Source: Laguncularia racemosa
Lineage: Eukaryota > Streptophyta > Magnoliopsida > Myrtales > Combretaceae
Length of the DNA stretch: 64,000 nt
Direction of reading: 5' to 3'
Assembly: GCA_037954665.1 (NCBI GenBank)
Contig: JBBMOL010000066.1
Location: 310,001-374,000 of the forward strand
Below the pieces are notes generated by a model. That model had not been told where the DNA came from, made no database searches, and was given only the letters and a program-made list of their open reading frames with translations. A program made the position numbers and the translations under genes. Of the stretch, positions 36,728 through 49,700 are shown one piece after another (positions within the stretch are counted from its first letter, which is position 1; each line of letters opens with the position of its first letter).

Positions 36728-37015
36728 ATGACTCCACTAAAGTTGCAAATTTTTTTTATTTGCCACATCATGTTTATTCACCAACTTGGAGGGTTCATGA
36801 ATGCAATTAGGTAGGTTCTATAGGTCCCCAAGCTCCGTGACCTTACTTATTTTCAAAGAAAATGGTTTACAAGTCATGTCAAAACTTAAGTGGGATAACC
36901 TAATCAGCCCCAAGTGGTAGTTGCTCGATAACACCTGAAGCTTACATAATGGCTCCTCTCATAAAGTCCTAAGACGATTTGGGTTTGACTGTATCTACCA
37001 TACATCTGATGCCTT

Positions 37016-37823
37016 CCTTTCAAATTAGTAATAAAAAAAACAAAATAAAATGCCGTAAAAAAATATAAATGTTAGAATAATTATATAAATATATATACAC
37101 ATACATATATTTATCTATAAGTAAAGAGTATATACAAAAATTATACTCATTTTGCAAAAATACTAATGTATTTACAAAAATTACAAAATTTATCTTTGCA
37201 ATCTTTTTATAACTCCATCCACCGGCTCATATGCTACTCATTTTGCGATATCCATTATACATATATTGGTAAAATGGGAGAAAATATAAAAAGTATAAAG
37301 AAGGGAGTTTTGATGTTTTTATATGGAACTTGAAGCAGTGTAGAACTAAGAAAAAAAGAAAAAGTAATCTCATAATAAAAGCTTTCACATCTAAAATCTA
37401 AACTATTATATTTAAGAAAACCACAAAAACAACTCTAAGAAACTAATCTAAAAGCTTAAGGCATAGGATCCTAAGGTTTGAATTTTTTTGACATGTTAAG
37501 AAAAATGAAATCACCATGCATTCAAGTACGATGGTGTTGATTTTGTTTGCAATTAAATTTAGGTGGTGTAGTTCACCACAATTGAGTTTACATTAGTGTT
37601 TTTAGATTGCATACTAAATAGGGTTTAGGTTAGCTAAGCCCAGTGTCTTTTCTTTTCTTTTTTCTTTCTTAAAAAAAGGGAAAAAATATTTTAAAGATCA
37701 TGTTTTGATATTTTATATTCAAGTCTTGAATTCTATTTAGGTTTCTAGCAAATTCATTATTTTGTTAACACATTGGCACCATCAATGATGTGGCAATCAC
37801 TTAATAAAACTAAATGACTTTTA
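37016..37823. other. AT-rich spacer left of the gene
   Basis: No gene seen. This is where the missing 5' LTR of the Ogre-like element should be; I see neither its ends nor a primer-binding site. Confidence 0.4.
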
Positions 37824-38238
37824 GGTGGCATTTGGTTGTCATCATTTTATGATACTAAATTAGACAACATTTTTAATCATTTGTTTAGTTTATATAGTGA
37901 ATCAGGTCACTTAGCAAAAGGGACCAAAAGCAAGATCTAAAAAATTTATGTCATATATCTGATGGTACAAAAATTATTTCATTAGACAAAAATAAGTGCA
38001 TTATCAAAATAAAAAAAAGGACCTTATATCATCATCATTCTTCTTACTATTATGTCTATATTAAAACTTTTAATGGTGAGATATCATATTGATCCAAAAA
38101 AATAACCTTATATTACTATAAAAATTGGTATTATATACTACACAAACTAAATATAGTACAAGAAAATTATATTATTCTTCTTGTATAGTATTGTTTTGTT
38201 CTCCTTATATTGTCAAATTCTACAAACCAAACACTCCC
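37824..38238. mobile_element. Candidate MITE upstream of the fucosyltransferase gene
   Basis: Left end GGTGGCATTTGGTTGTC and right end (reversed) GGGAGTGTTTGGTTTGT are imperfect inverted repeats of the common plant 'GTTTGGTT' MITE type. The 3-bp flanks (TTA left, TAC right) do not give a clean duplication, so class is open. Confidence 0.4.
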
Positions 38239-39189
38239 TACCCTAATTTTTTTTTGAAAAGGTTTGTCCATCGCTTCTCATTCTTTAAGATCCTATTAAG
38301 TAACAAAGAAATAAATGAGATTGTAAGAAATTGAGAGCAAGTGATGTACATGTGGTGATCTACTCTCTACCCTTATTATAAATAAGAGTAATTGTATCAC
38401 TAACCAATCTTATGTAATTTACCAAATGAGATGTCGATATTCTTTGGCAAATTACTCTTTTTACAATGATGAACAATGTAAACATTGTGTTTGGATGGGT
38501 AGAAAATTACAAAAATCTAAAGAAATTAGTGGAAATGAATTGAGATTACGTGTGTGGCTATTTTAAGAAGCAATGGGAATTGAATAAAATGGATGGAAAT
38601 TAGTGGAAATGTTCCAACCATAAAACTATTTTTTGCTTTTATCTAAATTTGGAGAGAAATCAAAAGAATGGATGGAATTTTTATAAAGTTATAAAAATAC
38701 CATTAAAAGGGAGGAAATAAAACTACATGGTAAGCCATACTAATCACACAATCTTGTTTCTCTTCTTGTTATTTCAATTGCATGAACTTAATATAAAAAA
38801 TGAAACATTTTCATCTATTTTATTTCATTTCATTATTTATATACAAATAGGATAAAAATTATATTTTATTTTTTTTTCTTTATTTTCTTTTATATTTATT
38901 GATTTTTAATTTCCGTTCCGACTTTATTTAAAACTTGTTGGAATTTCAAACCTATTGCAACTCAAAAAATAAAAATTTGCGACAGAATTAGATATGCAAT
39001 GCCAGCATGTGATTGTGGCTTAGCCCTTGTTTGATACCCCAATAAATAGGTTGGTTCTTGACTAAGGAGAGTTTATTGGTGTAAATCATTAATAGAATAC
39101 TTGAAAATAAGTTTATACTGATATAATTTCTTAAATTGTAATTTTATATAGAAAATTTGGATACATAAATTATAATTTAAAAAATTATA

Positions 39190-39579
39190 CTACAATTTCC
39201 CTCATCTAAGAATCTGCTTTCATCGGTTTGAACGTCCGGTGTCCGATGGGCGTGGAAGCCCGTTCGCGTTTGGATTTCATTGCGCATCCACGGCGACTAA
39301 AGTTCCACAAATACCCTCCTCTTAGAACTATATTACATGTTTACATCTTCTTGCATTTACAAAAAATAAAAAATAAAATAAAATAATGCTTACCCCCTCC
39401 GACTCAGAGTCCTGGATCTAAACTCGAACAGTACTCACTCACTAACTCAGTAGCCGCATCGCGTCCATTTGGACTCTCACCCCATCACCACCATTGGGTT
39501 CCTCAGAAAAAGCCAAACACGAACACTGCGGTCTTCCTCTTGATCGGAGAAGCTGGCTTTCAGTCCTACAAAACGCGCC
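39190..39579 (+). promoter_or_regulatory. Promoter/5' UTR region of the O-fucosyltransferase gene
   Basis: GC content rises sharply from about 39215 after long AT-rich DNA. A possible TATA-like 'ctatattaca' lies near 39328-39337. A pyrimidine-rich leader ('cagtactcactcactaactc') follows and leads to ATG 39580. The transcription start is not defined by sequence alone. A minus frame overlapping exon 1 (39477-39704) is a shadow of coding sequence. Confidence 0.45.
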
Positions 39580-42500
39580 ATGGCGGAGCTCCGCCATTCG
39601 AGCTCCCTGGGCAGCCGAACCTCCTCCTCTCCGATGAAGCGCGACGGCGAAGCGTCACCTCTCGTGGCTGATTCGCGCGCGGCTAACGATGACGACGACG
39701 ACAATCGCCATTCTCTGCGAGATCGCGACCGCAGTACATTCTGGCATCATCACTTTCACTCGATGTGTCCGCAATTCTTCAATGACGATCCTAGGGTTTC
39801 CAATTCTCAACAAAATTCCAAGATCTCAACATGCTTGCTCCTTGCCGTCGTTATCGTTGGATTGATCTCCATTTTCTCGCTCGTCAATCGCTTGGTATTA
39901 GCTTCCTCGATTTCAGTTGCTAGAGTTTAATTTCCTAATATGATTATTTATTGGAGATTTTGGACTCAATGTTGTACGACTTTGCACCGAATCAGTTGAA
40001 TTTGACATATTTAATTTCATTTGTGTAATGATTAACAGTTTTGTTGCTATTCTTTGTTCAATGTGTCGTAGAATGCTCCTTATTTGTGCAAAAAGGACGG
40101 CATTGTTCTTCATTGTCCTCGTGTAAGTTCTAAGCGGTATCGAGTTAATTTTCGTTGCTCATGCATTTGAAAAAGTATAGCTGCTCAAGTTGCTATTAAA
40201 TATTGTGATTTCAGGTAAAGGAATCGACCTCGCTTTGGGAAAATCCTCACTCGGCAACTACTTCTTGGAAACCGTGTGCTGAGCGCCGTGATGGTGGAAT
40301 ATCAGGTCACTTAGGTTTTCGCAGAAATCAGTATGACATAGCATTTCCCTTTGATATGATTTTTTCTTAATTTACTTGCTGGAGCAAGTAAATTTCACAA
40401 TTTTGAATGGAAATTGGCTTCGTGTATTTTTATTGCTAGATATTCAGTGTTGTTAATTTTTTTGGTTAATTATCAGGGATTCAACAAAGGACATCCTAAC
40501 TTCATAAAAAAACTTTTTTTGACTTTTGTACTTGAAGCATCATTGTGTGGTATAAAATTGCTTTATAAAGCTAGGATGTTATTAGTGCAAAAATGCTTCA
40601 ACTTAATATCTATCTAGTGGTCCTTTAATCGTGATGCCTCATACTCTAACTGTGCTGGTAAATCTCTTGTTGTAGTTGTTGATCCCACTATATAAGCCAT
40701 ATTTTCATTGTCCTGGCTTGACAATAGGCTTGATGTAAATTGGTGGATGGTCTTATATTATCATACGATTTTCTTGGGTCTCTTTAAGAAGTTTTGTTTT
40801 ATTAGCTACCTGATAGTGGATTTCAATTGTCAACCCTGTGTTGTACAACATGCTGTCCATCCAATTGGTTCTATCAGAAGTACCTTTCATTTCTGTTTAA
40901 AATTCTCAAGATGAGCTATTTGATTTGATACCTAAATAGTTTATGTAATGCCCTAAAACTTGGGACACATTACTGCTTACCACATGTCATTATCTCACAA
41001 GAATACATTAAGGCTCTGAATCATTCTAATACCTTTTTGTTTTAAATTTCCTGTATAAAGACGTTTAATATATCCTACAATTTCAAAACAAATTTCATAA
41101 ATCCATATTTAACACTTAATGCAGTGAAAGTCTATAATCTCTAATTTTAACAATCTCCAATGACAGTATCTATTACATTCAATTAACATAATTTTTCCAA
41201 ATTTTAATTACCATAATAGTAATGGTAATTATCTTTTTCTTCTCTTTAAGGATCACCCAAACCCAAGTTATCACCTTCCTTGACACCTGTACCTAAAAAA
41301 ATATTTCTCGAAGGGTGAGTTAATGCCTAGTATTTGTAACACAAGCTTACGCGCATGAACAAATATCACATGCATTATATAGTACTTAAACATAGATATC
41401 GTTTCACGATACAATTTAAGCTCACAAGCAACAACAGGATACTCATACCCCCCTTAACACACTTAATACATTGGGACATGTATTGGTGATAAGAACTACC
41501 ACTACAAGCTTCATACCCATGATCCCTTAATCCTTAAATTTGGTGATGGGAACTACCATTACGGGCCCTACACCCATGTTTACTTAAACACTTAACCTTG
41601 GTGATGAGAACTGCCACTAGGGCCTTACAACCATGTTCGCTTAAACACTTAACCTGGTGATGGGAACTGCCACTCCGGCTCCACACTATGTTTACTTAAT
41701 CCTTTTAATCAACATTCAACTCAGATCATTTACAAGCACGATTCTATTAGGGATAATACTACACAAGGATCATTAGGGTACTTCCTAGAGATCTGCCACT
41801 ATGGGCCCTTAGGTTGAACTAAGCACATACAACATATAACTTAAACATTTAAACTAAATCATTTAACTTAATCAATTTCAACATATATACTAACTTAAAC
41901 CAGTATAGAATAACACACAAGTTACACATACTTTGAATCTTAGCTTTAAGCACTTCCAATCTTGGACTTAAGCTAAATTAAAATCTGTATAATATCAGCA
42001 AGCTTTTCTTTGTACTTAATCTAAGATTAATATCAATTCTTAACTTTCTTAATCCTATTCATTTAATTTCTTTAAAGCCTTACTAGCTATCTAGGTCATG
42101 TGAAAATTAGCTTAATTTGAAGTTAAATGGATATATAATTACATTATGTTTTGCTCAACACGACCATGTTGAAGGTCATGTTGCTCAGCATGGGCTAGTA
42201 CACGACCGTGTTGGGAGGTCGTTTTTCTCTCAATTCAACATGGTTGAAACACGACTGTATTGGAATGTTGTGTTTCCCTTGATTCAACACGGTCGAGCCA
42301 TGCATCTCTCGGTGTAACTTTTGAATTCAACACGATCAAAACTCGACCGTGTTGGGAGGCTGAATTCCTCTCGCCCAATTCCATGAATCCTAATTCTTTT
42401 ACTCTAAATTCTCCAAAACTTGCTTTTCTTTATCCCTAGACTTAATTAAATCTCTAAAATATGTAAATACTTCTCAATTAACATAAATTAGAATACTTAC

Positions 42501-43733
42501 ATCGAACTTTCCGTGTATCGACTCCTTGATCTGGGAATTCCCTTGTTCTTAACGTTCCATCTTCAATCCTATTTTGTTAACATCATGTGGCAAATAGTCA
42601 TTTACCCTAAATTCTTTAGTAGTAACCTTCTTGTAAGTTATAGAAATCCTTACTTGGTACTACTGGATCAAGTGTCAGTGAATTCCCTTTAGTCGCCTTA
42701 GGGTTCTTTTAGAGCATCTATCCTTTGCATTGCAGTTTTTGTTTCACTGCTCAAAATGACAAAGGAAGCTCTCTAGGTTAATTCAGTTATTTATATTCTT
42801 CGTGTGAAATGATCCATTCGCCCATCATTTAAATACGTTTTTACGTCTTTAGCTTTAGCTTTATTTTATAATATATTTTGATAAATCATCAAAATTTTTA
42901 GGTATTACAGTTTCATTGATGATAATCTTCACCATATTCCTATGTGCATTCATTGTGTCTGTTGAAAGTCTTACTCCATAATAATTATCCAATCTTACCT
43001 TGTCTTTAGCTGTGGTCACTTGCCCATGTGGCACTTGAACTTGCAATTTTTCCCTCTCCAGCATTAACCTTTGCCCTTTTCTCTTCCCTTTTGTTTTGGA
43101 TATGAGGGATACCTCTAAATTTAAAGGACAATGCAGTTGTTTCATGCTTTCCATTCTTTGTATATCTTCTTGTAGATTAAGGAGAAAAGTAAGAACTTTT
43201 GATGATGTAGGGTTAACCTTTTGGTAGATTTTCTTTTGTACTTATGGCATAAGGTACATCAACTTATTGCTTTGTGAGTTGCATTAGTCCTTATTGTCAT
43301 TTTATATTTTATGAATTTACAGATACCAATCCCCCATTGGTATGTTTTTATGATTAATTCCACTTTTGTTTCTGTTGAGAAGATTGCTACCTATACGATA
43401 ACTTGTGAAACTGTTGATAGCTGTCTTTATGTTCTGACAGATTTTTTCAATTGGTGTTTTACTACAGATCTCCCTCTTGAGAATGAAACAAATGGCTATA
43501 TTTTTATTCATGCAGAGGGTGGTTTGAATCAGCAAAGAATTGCAGTATGATTTCTGCTCTACTGAATCTCCAACTAAATAAAAATCTAGTCATTTGTTTG
43601 TTTTCCCTATTTAATCTACGGACATGCAGATACATATTTATTTGTTTTCTTCTCCTATTTGACCTATGGACATTCAGATAGACAGATGTTTGGTTTCCGT
43701 TGTGAACTATGTTACCTCAAAGTCATATGATGT

Positions 43734-43764
<31 letters not shown>

Positions 43765-46700
43765 TTTGTTGTCATCTAGATCTCAGCAATCGGGGCTACA
43801 TTTTGGAATACAATTGACACCAGCTCCTATTAAAAAGCTCAAAATGAGAGCGGGTTTGGTGACTTGGAAGTCAACCAAAAGAGTGAACATACTTAACTAA
43901 ATGCCATAGTTAGCATATGATGCTTGTTGCTTTGAAGTTTCCTTCCCTTTCCTCCACTTCCATCCAAACCCTTGATGTTGATTGGAGTAGGTGTTTTTGG
44001 GGCTGTGCTGCCTCCATTTGAATTGGAAACTAATGAGTGTTGAGTAAGGACTATTGGTATCAGTATTTTCATAGGATACGTCAATACAGGGGAATGTACA
44101 TTTTTCTGTTTTTCTTCACTTTGGACATTGTTTTCAAGCTGTCTGTCTAAATTTGTGAGAAATCAGATGGAAGTAAACAATTAATTATTGGAAAGGTACA
44201 TATTTATAGAGAAAACCAATGGGACTAGAGTTTTTTTTTTAAAAGAAGATTGGATTAGCAGCATCTCATAACTTTTTTCTTGTGGAGTGGCATAACTGTG
44301 ATTGACTAGTTACCTTTGAGCACACGTACTGCTCTATAAGGTCCATGGATTGGCTGTTATGCTGTATAGGTTGCCCTAAGAAGTATTCTTGGGGAAAAAC
44401 TTTAACCCACACAGGATGCAATTTGCCACATGGTGCCTGGGCCATTGAAAATAGGTGCAATTTTATAAATAACACAACACGTATATGTGTGAGGGGTGAT
44501 GATTTGATTTAGCTGCATTTTTCCCTCAATTTTTTTTTTCTTTTTTAAAAAAGCCAAGGGATTGGCCTAGTGGTTTGAGTCACAAGATGCCCTCATGATA
44601 ACTTTTATGAGGTCTTGGGTTGAAATCCCACCAAGGATACTTCTTGGAGTTAAATTGCATAGTACAAGCTATTCTTAATCGGCACATGGGTTTTGTAGGT
44701 GCGCATGTGGCCAGAGTTAGCTGGTTATATTATGGCTGTTAAAAAAACAAAAAAAAAGGTGTTGCATTATAGGTTTTATTTGGAAGCCTATCATCATTAA
44801 CAACTGTCTGACACACTAGGAGATTTATATGCATGGAAAAGCTTGCATATTCTGTTAATGCCTTCTTTGAGGACAGTGATTATTGTTTCAAATACTTGAT
44901 GATTTTTTATCCATATATTGCTATTTTAGCTCCATTGATTCTTCTAAAATGGAAATTTATCTGATCCTTCAAAATGATGAACATTATTCATCCTATGTAT
45001 TCAATGTGCCTCTACTAAAGTAATTTTAAAATGCATCAATATTGAGTATAAAACAAACGAGTTTCCTTAATAAAGCTTAACACCAAGTCTATGTGCATGC
45101 AGATATGCAATGCAGTTGCAGTTGCAAAAATTTTGAATGCTACCCTTATATTGCCAGTGCTAAAGCAGGATCAAATATGGAAGGATCAGACGTGAGATTC
45201 CACTCTTATTTTATTTTGTGTTGTGGGGTTCATCATTTGAATTTGCATGTTATGCAACACAATCTCAACATTTTCTACATTATTGGCCTTTGCCAAAAGC
45301 AACACCCTCATAAGCACTGTGATTGGTCTCATGAGCTCCAGTATGGTGCTTCATGTTTGTTAGTGCTTGCAGCATCATTCATCAATAATACATTGTCGAA
45401 GTTTGAGAAATTACCTTTTACCATTATCCAATGAACTTTTGCTAGCCATTAATAGTTTTACCTTCTTTTCATTGCTTACTAGCATTTATTATTTTTATCT
45501 CTTGTATCAAGGAATCCAGCTTCCCATTTTCCATTTTCTTAATACACTCCACTCTGCTTGTCTAATGTCCCTTTATTGGCATGACACCATCTTATTTCAT
45601 TGCAACTTAATAGTTGCTGTTGTTAGATATTTGATGTATCACAATCTTGTCTTTGATCTTATCTTTGAAGCTTACAACTGATAGAATCTGAAGGATCTAA
45701 CACCTGGATAATTTGGTCAATCAACAAGCACTTTTTTCACCTAAAAATGCTGCTTTTGAAATTCTTTCCCGGAAATCCTCATTATATATTCTTTATTGTG
45801 GTAGAAGTTGGTGTTAAATTGCCAATATCTGTAAGACTTTCTGTCAAAGTCTCATTAGGCTTGCAATTTCATTTATGATTCTTGCTCTGTGAATTATGCT
45901 TAAGTTCATCTCAAAGGGAATCATTTTTGCCCTCCTTCGAGGGGGCTAAAATCATTTTTGCCCTACTTTTGTTTTTGCAATCTACTGCCTCTTTTCTTAT
46001 AGCCTGATTTCTTATTTTTGCAGGAAGTTTGAGGATATCTTTGATGTAGATCATTTCATTGATTACCTGAAAGATGATGTCCGCATAGTCCGTGACATCC
46101 CTGAGTGGTTTACTGACAAATCTGAGCTATTTACAAGTATACGGTATGAAAGGCTAAATGCAGACATTTAGAATGAGCCAGTGATATGTTCAAGAAGCAT
46201 GTATATATGTGAATACATGTGCCAAAATCTAGGGCTTCGTTTAGTGTGTTTCAAAAGTTCTAATAGAAAATGGCATTGTTCTGCTAGCAGACAGTGGAGG
46301 GTGTTGTGATCCTGAAGACATAACAGGCCCTCTTTAACTCTGTCAATTGATCTTAAAAAAAGTTGGAAGAAAATAGTGGATCCTGTTAAAGCTGATCCAA
46401 AATAGCATCATGGGTCTTGTGTTCAGCAAGATCAATTTTTGGATCCAACCTATGCTTATTAACTAAATAACTAAGCTAATTCCAACATGAACGCAAGAAC
46501 AACAGGAAGCCTGATTCTCACTATATGGATCCTATATTCACTATTAAACTCTATGAAATGAACCATGTCTCCATTAATACTGAAATATATTGTATCATTT
46601 TTATTGTTTCTTTCCACATCCTTTTTTGCTCCATCACCCTCTTTATATGTTACTAGCCCTAAATTCATGAGTGATCCTAGATCATGTCAATGAACTTGGT

Positions 46701-49700
46701 ATTTAATCTGGACTGTGCTTCTCTTATCTTTTTGTCTATATGCGCTACTCCAACTTTCTCCCTAATATACTCATTTCTTAACTTATCCATTCTCGTGTGA
46801 CTTGCAATACATCTTAGCATTCTCATCTTTGCTACTCTCATTCTCTGCTTATGTCCATTGCTTACTGCCTAACATTCAAATCAATAAAGCAATGCTGGTC
46901 TTATAGCTGTTCGATATAACTTTACTTTATGTTTTGTTGTTACTTTGTGGTTGCATAGAATTCTAAGTGTACTTCTCTACTTCATCCACCCTACTTGGAT
47001 TCCTCATGTAATATCTTTATCCAAGCCTATCCTTTTGCAGTATTGATCCTAAATACTTAAAACTTTCACTTAAAGACTTCTCCTCTCCCAGTACTTTCAG
47101 ATTTTCACTCATCCTCCTCCTATCGCTAATCTTGAATTCCATAGTTTGTTTTTTGGCATTTCTTTCCATTCTAAACTTCGCAAGATTCGCGCTTAGTGTT
47201 CACTTCTTGCCGTGTTTCATCTAGCAAAACAATGTCATCAACAAACAAAATAAGATAGGGGGCTTAGAGCCAAGCCAGAATGAAGCCCTATTATTTTAGG
47301 GAATCTTGGTCAAATCTCCATGCTACCATTATACCTTTCTTTTCTAAAACTCTTCACAAGAGTTCCTTAGGGATGTGCTATCTTATGTCTTTTCTAGATC
47401 AGTCGACCTATGTGCAAATATTGCTTTTTCTCTTGATATTTTTCTACCAATCTTCTTAGGATGTGTACAGCTTCCATTTTTCACCATTCTGGCATAAAAC
47501 CAAACTGATTTTTTTCCCCCTCCTTGTCCTTTTTTCAATCACTCATTCCCAAAGTTTCATGGTAGCTTATTAACTTATTACCTTCATAGTTTAAACAATA
47601 TTGTATATCTTTTTTATTCTTAAATATAGGAAGTTAAAATCGTTCTCTCTGTTGGTCAAGCATTTTCTTAGTTGTCAATATCGTGCAAAAAAGATTTGTG
47701 AGCCAAATCACATATTTTCCAAGTATCTACAATTTAATTGGATTGTCATCTAGTCCAACCTTTCCATTTTTCTTCTTCTTCAATGTTAACACTGCCTTTG
47801 ACACTTGAATTGTTTGGTAAAAAGCTAAATTCCTTTACCTCTTGGATTAACACAGCTCACCTAAACTAAATTTCTTATCCTTAACTTTGTTGTAGTTGAT
47901 ATGAATTTCTCATCAATCTTTCTTTAATTGCCTTATCATCCACCACCTTGTTTTTTTGCCCTTAATGCATTTAAATGAACTTAAATCTCTTGTTTTCCTT
48001 GCTCTTGCTCAAGCAATTTGATATATATCCTATTCTTAGTCTTTGGTATCATGTCATTGATAAATCCTTCAAGCGCCTTGTTTTTTTTGCTTCATTTATG
48101 GCTTTCTTAGTCTCATTGACAAGTGCATATCTTCCCAGGTTTCCTCATTTAGATGATTAGAAACATCCGCATGAGTGACTCTTTTAGCTTTTATTTTATC
48201 TTGCACTTTCTCTTTCTCCCACCAAGATTCTTTATTTATAGGAGCATGCCCTCATGGCCTTCTTAGAATATATTCAGTGATTGTCTTTTTCTGTGGATAT
48301 GTTCTCCCAAGTAGCCTTAGGATCACACTCTAGGTTCTTATTGGTTGGTTCAACACAGCTTTCTTGAAAGTACCTGTCTCCCATTTGTTGATTTTCGACT
48401 CCTAATCTTAGATTCCATATGCATCTTCCTCCTTAAATTTCATGCTTAAATTTGTGCATCGAAAACCACTAACCTATATTTTGTTGTTGAACTTTCTTCA
48501 GGTATGATTTTACAATTCTTACAATTCTGTCTATCTCTCTTTTGTGCGGGGAAAAGTCGGTCTGTGAATTTGTAGATCCACTTTTAATGGAGACTAAGTG
48601 TTCCTCTTCTTATGAAGTATTGGCCAGAATTAGCACATATGCTATTGCAAAGTGTAAAATGGCATTTCCTTCCTGATTTCTACTCCCAGAACCATATCCT
48701 CCATGCACATCTGCATATTCACTATTTCCTTTCCCTATATGTCCACTGATATCACCTACCCTGAATATTTTTTCACTTTCAGGAATTCCTTTAAGCACTT
48801 CATCTAACTCCCAAAACTGTAGTTTGGTTGCCTCGTCTAATTGTACTTGAGCTGCATGAACACTAAAAACTTTAATAGTGCCACTTCTCATGACAAACTT
48901 GATTCTATCGCCTTTTCTAATTTACATTTAGTACTTCATCCTTTAAAGAGCCATCTATAATAATGTCTATCCCACTTCTAGTTTTTTTTTCAGTGCACCA
49001 CAATATAAAACCTGACTTTTTAATGTCCTAGCTTTCTTAGCCACCCTATTGCTCTATTGCTACTGCATAATATATAACACCTGAAACAACCGAGGACTAG
49101 GATATGAACCACAGTAATATAATTTCCAGCTAACACTAGTTGAATGATGGTAGTACCCGAACGGAGACCCAATCGGAGAAGCAATCGCCAAGAATTGGCA
49201 CTTTCTGATCCAATTGAGCTACCAGTATTGGTTGCTCCAGAACTCCCACGGTTGAGTTCTTTGATTTTCTTTTTTCTTCTTTTTAACTGCCTAACTAACT
49301 CTTCCTCAATTATTCCTTATATATATATATATAACTATGGAAATGACTAAGTTACCCTTACTCAATACTAACACCACATCACTTACACAGATACATACAC
49401 ATATATATGCACAAACCACCAATCCGGCACCCCACAAGACAACACAACACTCCACAGCACCAAACACCACACCACAATATAACACCCAACAGCCAACACT
49501 ATTAACACGGCTCACTACAACTCACCATAACACGGCACAGCACACTACCACACATCACAACACTACACCGCACACTACAACACACATACAACACGACACA
49601 ACACCCTTAATACAACTAATGACGTCTCTCATAAACCTTCAACAAAGGCTTATGAGCTCTAGAAAATGTTACAATAATACCCCCTTCCGAAAAAACGTCC

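Larger units (their letters stand above)
24745..37015 (-). mobile_element. Decayed Ogre/Tat-like Ty3 element, 5' LTR missing
   Basis: Reading the minus strand: leader (36740-37015, similar to 1-260 of the window), ORF1 (35163 to about 34130), gag, protease, RT, RNase H, integrase, a repeated 3' UTR and a 3' LTR. An extra ORF before gag, very long UTRs, the domain order and the leader shared with an element using the TGGCGACTCC-type primer site all fit the Ogre/Tat lineage. No LTR or primer-binding site is seen right of 37015, so the 5' end is deleted. All coding parts carry many stops. A 1.4-kb DNA element sits in its 5' region (35299-36727). Confidence 0.75.
40944..42909 (+). mobile_element. 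Solo gypsy-type LTR in intron 3
   Basis: It runs from TGTAATGCCC to GGTATTACA, with the short inverted TGTAAT/ATTACA ends common in plant Ty3 LTRs that begin 'TGTAACGCCC'. Flanks GTTTA (40939-40943) and GTTTC (42910-42914) agree at four of five bases. No internal domain or primer site is present. Orientation is by the usual TGTAA-start reading and is not certain. It makes up most of the 3.2-kb intron 3. Confidence 0.7.

Noticed and set aside
39477..39704. Minus-strand gene over exon 1
   Set aside because: It is the complement of the low-complexity Ser/Asp-rich exon 1; no domain, and the plus-strand model is complete.
43311..43550. Independent 79-codon gene
   Set aside because: Its end is exon 4 of the fucosyltransferase read through from intron 3; the splice acceptor at 43466-43467 separates them.
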